From: Nocardioidaceae bacterium
Lineage (GTDB): Bacteria > Actinomycetota > Actinomycetes > Propionibacteriales > Nocardioidaceae
NCBI GenBank assembly: GCA_013696365.1
Contig: JACCYS010000254.1
Coordinates: 1 to 12,661, forward strand
DNA: 12,661 nucleotides
Reading direction: 5' to 3'
Positions within the stretch are counted from its first letter, which is position 1, and each line of letters begins with the position of its first letter. This document shows, piece after piece, positions 1-5,828 of the stretch. The position numbers were made by a program, and so were the translations under genes. The notes below the pieces were generated by a model. That model was given only the letters and a program-made list of their open reading frames with translations, did no database searches and was not told the origin of the DNA.

Positions 1-355
1 CACCCCGGTGCAGCAGGTCGAGCAACCCAGGCAGATCAGCGACGAGAACCTGGGATGTGTGCAACTGGTGCTCGGCAGCCATCGGTGAAACGCCGCGGGC
101 CAAAGCAACTTCGGCGGCGGCGCCGCGCAGCCCGCCCGCGGGGGCGACCTGCGCCGCGTGTGCGGCCATCAGCTCGGCCTGCTCGGCTTGCAACCGGGCG
201 ATCTGACGCTCGTGCGCGACGAGCGTGTCGATCCGTTCGACCGATGTCGATGGCGACGACTGTCCGCCCCGACCGCGACGGGCGTCGCCACCCCACTTAG
301 CCAGGGAATCACGAGGCGCCTCCGGCGAGAAACCATAAACCGTGATATCGAACAT
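1..355 (-). CDS. DUF222 / 13E12-repeat family protein, N-terminal part (partial at window edge)
   Basis: An uninterrupted frame runs from ATG at 355 off the left edge (118 codons seen). Residues 40-67 form a charged, Gln/Ala-rich helix (RIDTLVAHERQIARLQAEQ). Residues 79-118 read AAAEVALARGVSPMAAEHQL and continue to a DLPGLLDLLHRG motif. This is the usual start of actinobacterial DUF222 proteins, which normally end in an HNH nuclease domain that lies outside the window here. Family members are multi-copy genes of uncertain function, known in mycobacteria as the 13E12 repeat family. The start is set by a -10-like hexamer 7 nt upstream and by the LexA box that contains the ATG, so expression is probably induced by DNA damage from a leaderless transcript. 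The family call is secure; whether the full gene has an intact HNH domain cannot be seen. Confidence 0.82.
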   Translation of the reverse strand, partial: MFDITVYGFSPEAPRDSLAKWGGDARRGRGGQSSPSTSVERIDTLVAHERQIARLQAEQAELMAAHAAQVAPAGGLRGAAAEVALARGVSPMAAEHQLHTSQVLVADLPGLLDLLHRG

Positions 356-363
356 GTGTTCGA
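348..363 (-). promoter_or_regulatory. LexA (SOS) box overlapping the DUF222 start codon
   Basis: The 16 bases TCGAACATGTGTTCGA match TCGAAC-N4-GTTCGA, the mycobacterial/actinobacterial LexA operator, with both 6-bp half-sites perfect. On the minus strand the downstream part reads ATGTTCGA, so the operator itself encodes the start codon and the first residues (Met-Phe-Asp). Bound LexA would cover the likely transcription start and the start codon. SOS boxes at 13E12-family genes are known in M. tuberculosis, which supports the assignment. No experimental data can be seen here. Confidence 0.85.
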
Positions 364-368
364 TTCTA
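363..368 (-). promoter_or_regulatory. -10 element TAGAAT of the DUF222 gene
   Basis: TAGAAT on the minus strand is followed by 7 nt and then the ATG at 355, which would place the transcript 5' end at the start codon. Its last base is also the outermost base of the LexA box. No convincing -35 hexamer is present. Confidence 0.45.
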
Positions 369-415
369 GCCAAGGCCACCGACAAGGCAGTTCATATCAA
401 CCGAATGGGGGCAAC

Positions 416-436
416 CTGGGGCGCTCAGTGCCCCAG
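416..436 (-). terminator. Hairpin with the YbaK-gene stop codon in its loop
   Basis: Perfect 7-bp arms (CTGGGGC at 416-422, GCCCCAG at 430-436) enclose a 7-nt loop (423-429) that contains the stop codon of the YbaK-type gene at 425-427. No U-tract follows. It is a plausible intrinsic, U-less terminator or 3'-end protecting structure between this gene and the SOS-controlled gene downstream. Confidence 0.5.
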
Positions 437-946
437 ACCGTCGACCACCTCGGCATCCGGCAGGCGACCAAGGGCGGCACCCGGAACGACGATCTTCGAA
501 CGGCGCAGCCCGCTGCCGATGAGCACCAGAGGTGTCGCCAGCACAGCCGCATCCACGAGCAGCAACCAGTCGTCGGGCAGCCCGATGGGAGTGATGCCGC
601 CGTACTCCATACCGCTCGCGCTGACCGCGAAGTCGACGTTCGCGAACGAGGCCTTGCGTGCATCCAGCCGTCGACGGACCAGGCCATTGACGTCGGCTCG
701 GGTGGTCGCCAGCACCACGCAGGCCGCGTGCCGCTCGACGGCGCCGCGGCGTCCGGTCACCACAACACAGTTGGCCGCGGTGTCCAGGGGCAGGTCATAG
801 GCGGCGCACAGTGTCGCAGTATCGGCCAGCGCCGGATCGATCTCGACAACCTGTGAACCTGGGATGCCGCCGATGGCGGCAGCCACCGGCGCGGCGAGCA
901 GATCGAGCCGGTCGGCGGCCGCAACCGTCTGCAGTTCTCCAAGCAC
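425..946 (-). CDS. YbaK/EbsC-type aminoacyl-tRNA deacylase
   Basis: The product (173 aa from GTG at 946) is a single YbaK/ProX-type domain. This family hydrolyses mischarged tRNA, classically Cys-tRNA(Pro), as a free-standing editing factor in the cytoplasm. Lys98 in RRLDARKASFA fits the conserved lysine of the family. The glycine loop GMEYGGITPIG (112-122) and the C-terminal GSGLRRSK (144-151) are also typical. The 5' end is uncertain. A textbook AGGGAG ribosome-binding site (960-965) sits 5 nt before an ATG at 952-954, but that ATG is in another frame; one extra base between 944 and 954 would join them. As printed, GTG 946 is the only sensible in-frame start. The gene is divergent from the GNAT gene. 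The family call is firm; the exact tRNA substrate is unknown. Confidence 0.85.
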   Translation of the reverse strand: MLGELQTVAAADRLDLLAAPVAAAIGGIPGSQVVEIDPALADTATLCAAYDLPLDTAANCVVVTGRRGAVERHAACVVLATTRADVNGLVRRRLDARKASFANVDFAVSASGMEYGGITPIGLPDDWLLLVDAAVLATPLVLIGSGLRRSKIVVPGAALGRLPDAEVVDGLGH

Positions 947-988
947 GCAGTCATTGTTGCTCCCTGCTGGTGTGCCGGAAGCGGCGAC

Positions 989-994
989 TACCGT
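989..994 (+). promoter_or_regulatory. -10 element TACCGT of the GNAT gene
   Basis: TACCGT is followed by exactly 7 nt and the GTG at 1002. The same hexamer at the same spacing precedes the CobA-fusion gene at 4548. This favours a leaderless start at 1002 over the in-frame GTG at 993. Confidence 0.4.
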
Positions 995-1001
995 GGACCC
1001 T

Positions 1002-1472
1002 GTGGACAAGGCGGTGCTGCGGATCAGCCGCTTCGCCGACCTCGACGCCGCCACCGTGTACCGGCTCATGCGGCTGCGCATCGAGGTCTTCGTGGTCGAG
1101 CAGCGCTGCCCGTACGCCGAGCTGGACGGTCGAGACGTCGAGCCGGGTACGCGCCATCTGTGGACGACCGACGGTGACCGAGTTACCGCATACCTTCGGA
1201 TCCTGGTCGAGCCCGACGGCTCTTACCGCATCGGCCGCGTGTGCGTGCCAGAGGCCTACCGGGGGGCGGGTTTCGCACGAAGACTCGTGGTGGAGGCGCT
1301 GACCCGGACCGCAGCCGACGACCCGACCGCCGACGTGGTGCTGGATGCCCAGTCACACCTGGCGGGGTGGTACGAGCGCTTGACGTTCTGCGCGGATGGC
1401 AAGGAGTTTGTCGAGGATGACATCCCGCACGTGCCGATGCGGCTGTCTCGACCCTGCCGATCAGTCGTCTAG
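1002..1472 (+). CDS. ElaA-like GNAT family N-acetyltransferase
   Basis: The product (156 aa) matches the ElaA group of GCN5-related acetyltransferases end to end. The N-terminal block is LRIEVFVVEQRCPYAELDGRD (25-45, quoted in part), followed by the acetyl-CoA pyrophosphate loop RGAGFARRL (87-95). A C-terminal AQSHLAGWYERLTF segment (116-129) leads into GKEFVEDDIPHVPM (133-146). The family transfers acetyl from acetyl-CoA, but the natural acceptor of ElaA proteins is not established. GTG 1002 is chosen because a TACCGT hexamer lies 7 nt upstream; GTG 993, adding three residues with a weak GGAAG upstream, is the alternative. The stop codon overlaps the 3' end of the convergent hydrolase gene by 12 bp. 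Confidence 0.88.
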   Translation: MDKAVLRISRFADLDAATVYRLMRLRIEVFVVEQRCPYAELDGRDVEPGTRHLWTTDGDRVTAYLRILVEPDGSYRIGRVCVPEAYRGAGFARRLVVEALTRTAADDPTADVVLDAQSHLAGWYERLTFCADGKEFVEDDIPHVPMRLSRPCRSVV

Positions 1473-2447
1473 CCATCCCAGCCATCGACGGGTCAGACCG
1501 TACGCCTGGGTGCGGGCGATCTCCGCCGACAGGAATACGTCGTGCAGCGCTCCGTCGACCCGCGCGATCGTCACCTGTGCGGCCAGTCGGTGTGACCAGC
1601 GGGCGATTTGCTCCACATCGAGGACGATGTCGGCGGCGGCGACGTCCTCGGTCCACACCGAGGTGAAGGCGGTGCGCTTGGAGGCCAGCACCAATGTTGG
1701 CGCACCGATGTCGATGCCACGGTGCAACCGTCGATGCGCCCTGCGGATCGCCCGCATCCAGCCGGCGCGCACAGGGAAACTTTCCAGCGGTTTCCAGGCG
1801 GTGTCGAAGGTCCATTCGCCGCCATGGTCGCGGTGCAGGCTCTCGGCATAGACACCGGACACCGTGCGCGGGATGACCTGGTACGGCCGGCGGGCGCCGA
1901 CCTGGTCGATCGCTTGGGTGCCGACGGTACGCAGCAGCAGTGAGCCCTGCATGTCCAACCACGGGCTGTTCAGGATGACGGCGTTGGCGATGCTTCGTCC
2001 TGCCTGTCGCCGGCCGTCGAGCCACAACGGGACGATCAGGCCGCCGGTGGAGTGAGCGACCACGACTACCTCGCGATGACCATCCCGCTCGGTGATGCGC
2101 TGCCAGGCCTCGTCCAGCTCTGGGTCGTACTCGGCCACATCCAGGCAGAAGTTGGCCGTCTGGTGTGGCAGCAGCGATCGGCCGTACTTGCGCAGGTCGA
2201 GAGCGTAGAAGTCGTAGCCAAGCTCGCCGAAGAACTCCGCCAGCCCGCGCTGGAAGAAGTAATCGCAGAAGCCGTGTACGTAGAGCACGGCACCACGTCG
2301 GGTCCGCGGCGCGGGGTGGTGCACGAGGGTGGCGATCACCGGGCCCTCGGCGTCGTCGGGCAGCTCGATGGTCTCCGCTACGAACGGCTCGCCCAGGATG
2401 TCTGCCCGAGACCTGCCGGTCGTGGGGTGATCGGCCGAGACATTCAT
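1461..2447 (-). CDS. Alpha/beta hydrolase, monoacylglycerol-lipase-like (serine hydrolase)
   Basis: The 328-aa protein has an alpha/beta-hydrolase core. The oxyanion-hole strand AVLYVHGF covers residues 53-60, the nucleophile elbow AHSTGG carries Ser133, and the catalytic His302 sits in DGALHDVFLS. The acid is probably Asp277 (or Asp273) in DIVLDVEQ. The layout resembles the Hydrolase_4/lysophospholipase group, which cleaves esters of small lipids. No signal peptide is visible, so it is probably cytoplasmic. Its ATG overlaps the stop codon of the MFS gene in an ATGA quartet (2444-2447), so the two are translationally coupled and likely serve one pathway, for example export and breakdown of one compound. 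The substrate is unknown. The stop codon converges on and overlaps the GNAT gene. Confidence 0.85.
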   Translation of the reverse strand: MNVSADHPTTGRSRADILGEPFVAETIELPDDAEGPVIATLVHHPAPRTRRGAVLYVHGFCDYFFQRGLAEFFGELGYDFYALDLRKYGRSLLPHQTANFCLDVAEYDPELDEAWQRITERDGHREVVVVAHSTGGLIVPLWLDGRRQAGRSIANAVILNSPWLDMQGSLLLRTVGTQAIDQVGARRPYQVIPRTVSGVYAESLHRDHGGEWTFDTAWKPLESFPVRAGWMRAIRRAHRRLHRGIDIGAPTLVLASKRTAFTSVWTEDVAAADIVLDVEQIARWSHRLAAQVTIARVDGALHDVFLSAEIARTQAYGLTRRWLGWLDD

Positions 2448-3895
2448 GAAGCGGATTGTGCCCGAGTCTCAACGTCCGGCGTGGCGCTCGACTCCACTCG
2501 AGTTGGAATCAGCAGTGCAGCCCCGGTGGCCGCCAGGCCGATGATCGAGGAGAAGACGAACGCGGCGGTGTAGGCACCCTCGGACGGGAGCCCGGTGGCA
2601 CCGATCACGTGCGCGGCCAGGATCGCCGTGGCCACAGCAGCACCGAACGCGCCGCCCACGGTGCGGACGACGGTGTTGATGCCGGTGGCGATGCCGACCT
2701 GAGCGGCCGGCGCTGCTGCGACCACCAGGTTGGCCATCGAGGCGAAGGCGAAGCAGATGCCGCCGCCAAGCAGCATCCCGGCAATGACGAACTGCCACGG
2801 CGAGCTGTGCGCAATCGCCAGCACCAGGAAGGACGCGGTGCACGACAGGGTGCCGATGGCCAACACCCGGCGGAACCCGATCCGAACCCCCAGCCGCCCG
2901 GCAAGCGGACCGACGACGATCTGCACGATCGCCGAGGGGACCAGCAGCAGTCCGGACGCCGTCACCGAGAAGCCGAACCCGTACCCGGCCTGTGCGGGAG
3001 TCTGAGCGAACTGCGGGATCAGCAGGAAGCTGGAGAACATCGCCATGCCGATCAGGCAGGCAGTCAGGTTGGTGGCAGCCACGGCACGCTCACGAAGCAG
3101 GCTGAGCTGGATCAGCGGCTCATCGATCCGTGACTCCACCTTGATCCAGACCACGGCCAGCACGAGTCCACCGGCAATCAGCGCCACGGTGGTGGGCGAG
3201 GTCCAACCCCACTGCTCGCCGCGGGAAACGCCCAGCAGCATCGAGGCCAATGCGGCCGACAGCAGCAGGGCTCCGAACCAGTCGATCCCGACTCGCACTG
3301 CGCTTGGCGAGGACGGGATCAGCTGGTGCGCGGCAACCGCGGCTGGTGCGGCGGCGAACAGCCCGAGCCAGAACAGCCATGCGATATCGGTGTGGTCGAC
3401 GATCACCCCGGACATCGGCAGACCGATGCCACCGCCGATGCCGAAAACGGCGCTCAGCAGAGCTAGGTGACCCGGCACCTTGTCGGACGGCGAGGTGTCG
3501 CGTACGACGCCGAACGCCAGTGGGAAGACCCCACCAGCGACGCCCTGAAGGACCCTCCCCGCGATCAACACCTCGATCGTCGGCGCGAGCGCGTTCACCG
3601 CGCTGCCAAGAGCGAACACAGTCAGCACAGCGGTCAACACCCGTCCACGGCCGTACACGTCGCCGAGCTTGCCCACGATCGGGGTCGCTACCGAAGCGGA
3701 CAGCAAGAAGCCGGTGAGCACCCAGGACGTTGCCGACGGACTCGCCTGCAACTCGGTCGCGATGACCGGCAGGGCGGGGATCACCAACGTCTGGGTCAGC
3801 GCAAAACTGGCGCACGCCAGCAGCAGCACCAGCAACACTTGATGGGGGCGCCGCCGCTCATCCGCGGCGGGCAAGGCTGGTGCGGAGGTGGCCAT
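2444..3895 (-). CDS. MFS transporter, DHA2-like 14-helix drug/metabolite exporter
   Basis: The product (483 aa from ATG 3895) is almost wholly hydrophobic and its length fits 14-helix (DHA2-type) major facilitator permeases, which are proton-driven exporters in the cytoplasmic membrane. After a short basic N-terminus, the first helix covers about residues 19-48. Motif A is GKLGDVYGRGR (75-85), motif B is RVLQGVAGG (114-122), and a motif-C-like glycine-rich helix lies at about 149-163. The first helix reads ALTQTLVIPALPVI, with Gln where DHA2 proteins often carry Asp in an LDxTIVNVALP-type motif. The frame stays open upstream through the PEBP gene, but that part is arginine/proline-rich shadow sequence. 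The gene lies 52 bp after the PEBP gene and its stop overlaps the hydrolase start. I cannot infer a substrate. Confidence 0.87.
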   Translation of the reverse strand: MATSAPALPAADERRRPHQVLLVLLLACASFALTQTLVIPALPVIATELQASPSATSWVLTGFLLSASVATPIVGKLGDVYGRGRVLTAVLTVFALGSAVNALAPTIEVLIAGRVLQGVAGGVFPLAFGVVRDTSPSDKVPGHLALLSAVFGIGGGIGLPMSGVIVDHTDIAWLFWLGLFAAAPAAVAAHQLIPSSPSAVRVGIDWFGALLLSAALASMLLGVSRGEQWGWTSPTTVALIAGGLVLAVVWIKVESRIDEPLIQLSLLRERAVAATNLTACLIGMAMFSSFLLIPQFAQTPAQAGYGFGFSVTASGLLLVPSAIVQIVVGPLAGRLGVRIGFRRVLAIGTLSCTASFLVLAIAHSSPWQFVIAGMLLGGGICFAFASMANLVVAAAPAAQVGIATGINTVVRTVGGAFGAAVATAILAAHVIGATGLPSEGAYTAAFVFSSIIGLAATGAALLIPTRVESSATPDVETRAQSAS

Positions 3896-3947
3896 CAATC
3901 GCTGGTCAACGCCCCACAGCGTCCGTGCATTCCGGCGGGCGGAGTCC

Positions 3948-4475
3948 CTAGAAGGCGTAGGTGCCGTGCAGAACTGCCCGGCCGAGCGTCTTGAAGGCGA
4001 GGTTGAACGACACAACGGCCGGCGAGGCGTCCGCGTCCACACCGAGGTTCGACTCACCGACGGCGTGCACGACGAAGTAGTAGCGGTGCACTTGGTCGCC
4101 CTGTGGTGGTGCGGCGCCGCCGAAGTCGAGACTGCCCACGTCGTTGCGCACATGGAACGCCTCGCCCGGCAGCGAGTCGTCACCGGCGCCGGCGCCGACC
4201 GCAAGTTCAGTGCAATGGGCAGGCAGGTCGACCACCACCCAGTGCCAGAAGCCGGACGGGGTCGGCGCATCGGGGTCAAAGCAGGTGACGACGAAGCTCT
4301 CGGTGCCCTCGGGGGCACCGGACCACGCCAGGTGTGGGGAGGTGTTGCCCTTGTCGGCCACCTGGGCGTCGGCCAGCGGCTGACCGTCGACGACGTCGTC
4401 GCTGCGTACGTCGAAGGCGGGGACTGTGGGCAGCAAGGTGTAGGGGTCTGGGGTAACGGGTCGGTCCAGGCTCAT
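3948..4475 (-). CDS. PEBP family protein (YbhB/YbcL-like, Raf-kinase-inhibitor-like)
   Basis: The 175-aa product has the anion-binding pocket of phosphatidylethanolamine-binding proteins. The signature CFDPDAPTPSGFWHWVVVDLPA spans 65-86 and carries Asp68, Asp70 and His78; it is followed by GSLDFGGAAPP (114-124) and HRYYFVVHA (130-138). Length equals typical bacterial homologues, and there is no signal peptide, so the protein is cytoplasmic. Bacterial PEBPs have no settled biochemical role; ligand binding and serine-protease inhibition have been proposed. It is the first gene of an operon with the MFS exporter (52-bp gap) and the hydrolase. A TAGCGT hexamer lies 8 nt before the ATG and no Shine-Dalgarno sequence is seen, so a leaderless or near-leaderless mRNA is likely. 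Confidence 0.92.
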   Translation of the reverse strand: MSLDRPVTPDPYTLLPTVPAFDVRSDDVVDGQPLADAQVADKGNTSPHLAWSGAPEGTESFVVTCFDPDAPTPSGFWHWVVVDLPAHCTELAVGAGAGDDSLPGEAFHVRNDVGSLDFGGAAPPQGDQVHRYYFVVHAVGESNLGVDADASPAVVSFNLAFKTLGRAVLHGTYAF

Positions 4476-4483
4476 AGCAGGTG

Positions 4484-4489
4484 ACGCTA
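4484..4489 (-). promoter_or_regulatory. -10 element TAGCGT of the PEBP-MFS-hydrolase operon
   Basis: TAGCGT on the minus strand lies 8 nt before the ATG at 4475. It shares a 72-bp divergent region with the promoter of the CobA-fusion gene. No -35 consensus is visible. Confidence 0.35.
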
Positions 4490-4534
4490 CCCGTCCGGGG
4501 GCTGGGACGCATCGGCGTCGAGGCGACCTGCTCG

Positions 4535-4540
4535 TACCGT
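4535..4540 (+). promoter_or_regulatory. -10 element TACCGT of the cobA operon
   Basis: TACCGT is followed by AGGGAGG (7 nt) and the ATG at 4548. The AGGGAGG directly abuts the ATG, too close to act as a Shine-Dalgarno sequence, so the -10 reading with a leaderless mRNA explains the spacing better. Confidence 0.4.
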
Positions 4541-4547
4541 AGGGAGG

Positions 4548-5828
4548 ATGTCTGGCGACCGGCACATCGACGACGCGGTCTATCCTGTGGGCCTGCGCCT
4601 GCAGGGACGGCGGGTCGTCGTCGTCGGTGGCGGCCAGGTTGCTCAGCGACGAGTGCCGGCTCTGCTTGCAGCCGGCGCACAAGTGCGGGTGGTGTCGCCG
4701 TGGCTGCGGCCGGCGCTTGAGGGACTGGTATCGACCCGCGAGCTGGACTGGGTGGAACGCGGCTACCACAGCGGCGACCTGGCGGACGCCTGGTATGCGC
4801 TGGCAGCTACCGACGACGCCGAGACCAACGCCGCGGTGGCGAGCGAGGCCGAGCATCGCCGCATCTTCTGCGTACGAGCCGACGACGCATCCGGGTCAAC
4901 CGCCTGGACACCGGCGTCGGGTCGACACGGCGGGATCAGCATTGCGGTGCACGCCCAACGCGACCCGCGCCGCGCCGCGCACGTACGAGACGAGGTCGTC
5001 AAAGGGCTGCGTACCGGCGACCTGGCGGCACCGCGGCACCGCACCCGCGAAGGAGGGGTCGTGCTGGTCGGCGGTGGCCCGGGTGACCCAGAGCTCATCA
5101 CCCTGGCCGGACGTCGCGCCCTCGCCGAGGCCGACGTGGTGGTGGTCGACCGGCTGGCGCCCACCGCCCTGCTCGACGAGCTTGCCGGCCACGTCGAGAT
5201 CGTGGACGCCACCAAGCTGCCCCGCGGCAGAGCGGCCGCTCAGGACGAGATCAACCGGGTGCTCGTCGAGGGTGCCCGGGCGGGCAAGTTGGTCGTGCGT
5301 CTGAAGGGCGGCGACCCGTACGTCTTCGGTCGCGGCTTCGAGGAGCTGATCGCCTGTGCGGAAGCGGGAGTGCCCTGCCGGGTGGTGCCCGGGGTGACCA
5401 GCGCGATCGCCGTGCCGGCGCTGGCCGGTGTGCCCGTGACACATCGCGGGGTCGCGCACGAGCTGGTGGTGGTGTCCGGGCACCTGCCGCCCGGCCACGC
5501 TGCTTCGTTGGTCGACTGGTCGGCGCTCGGACGGCTGCGCGGCACGATCGTGGTGCTGATGGGGGTGGACACGCTGCCGGCGATCGCTGCGGCGCTGATC
5601 GCCGGCGGGCGGCCAGCCAACACACCCGTCGCGGTGGTGCAGTCCGGCACGACCACGGGGGAGCGCCGAGCTTTGGCGACCTTGTGCACGGCGGCCAGCG
5701 TTGTCGCGGCCGAGCGGATCACCGCCCCGGCGACGGTGATCATCGGCGACGTGGTGGCGGTGGCGGGCACGGTCGATGTCAGCACGGGCACGAGCAATTC
5801 GCCGCCATCCGCGACCATCCCGGTGTGA
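4548..5828 (+). CDS. cobA: Precorrin-2 dehydrogenase / uroporphyrinogen-III C-methyltransferase fusion (CysG/CobA-type)
   Basis: This 426-aa protein joins two enzymes. Residues about 12-150 form an NAD-binding Rossmann domain (VVVVGGGQVAQRR, 23-35; AATDDAETN, 86-94) like the dehydrogenase part of siroheme synthase. Residues about 170-410 are an SAM-dependent uroporphyrinogen-III methyltransferase with VGGGPGDPELITLAG (174-188), RLKGGDPYVFGRG (251-263) and PGVTSAIAVPALAGVPVTHR (281-300). It converts uroporphyrinogen III to precorrin-2 and probably on to sirohydrochlorin, feeding siroheme or cobalamin. The linker is shorter than in E. coli CysG (457 aa), so chelatase activity is uncertain. Mycobacterial CysG has the same layout. 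The stop codon overlaps the GTG of the rRNA methyltransferase gene (GTGA, 5825-5828). cysG would be an equally fair symbol. Confidence 0.93.
   Translation: MSGDRHIDDAVYPVGLRLQGRRVVVVGGGQVAQRRVPALLAAGAQVRVVSPWLRPALEGLVSTRELDWVERGYHSGDLADAWYALAATDDAETNAAVASEAEHRRIFCVRADDASGSTAWTPASGRHGGISIAVHAQRDPRRAAHVRDEVVKGLRTGDLAAPRHRTREGGVVLVGGGPGDPELITLAGRRALAEADVVVVDRLAPTALLDELAGHVEIVDATKLPRGRAAAQDEINRVLVEGARAGKLVVRLKGGDPYVFGRGFEELIACAEAGVPCRVVPGVTSAIAVPALAGVPVTHRGVAHELVVVSGHLPPGHAASLVDWSALGRLRGTIVVLMGVDTLPAIAAALIAGGRPANTPVAVVQSGTTTGERRALATLCTAASVVAAERITAPATVIIGDVVAVAGTVDVSTGTSNSPPSATIPV

Noticed and set aside
158..856. 232-codon plus-strand frame opposite the DUF222 and YbaK-type genes
   Set aside because: Composition is that of the antisense of GC-rich genes, no domain is recognisable, and both minus-strand frames match known families.
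1183..2472. 429-codon minus-strand frame spanning the hydrolase and part of the GNAT gene
   Set aside because: Extremely rich in Arg, Pro and Gly; it is another frame of the hydrolase gene, which has intact catalytic motifs.
3896..4318. N-terminal extension of the MFS frame to an upstream ATG
   Set aside because: It runs through the PEBP gene in a different frame with Arg/Pro/Ser-rich sequence; the MFS family starts near ATG 3895.
4476..4856. N-terminal extension of the PEBP frame
   Set aside because: It would run antisense through the start of the cobA-fusion gene, and the PEBP domain is complete from ATG 4475.
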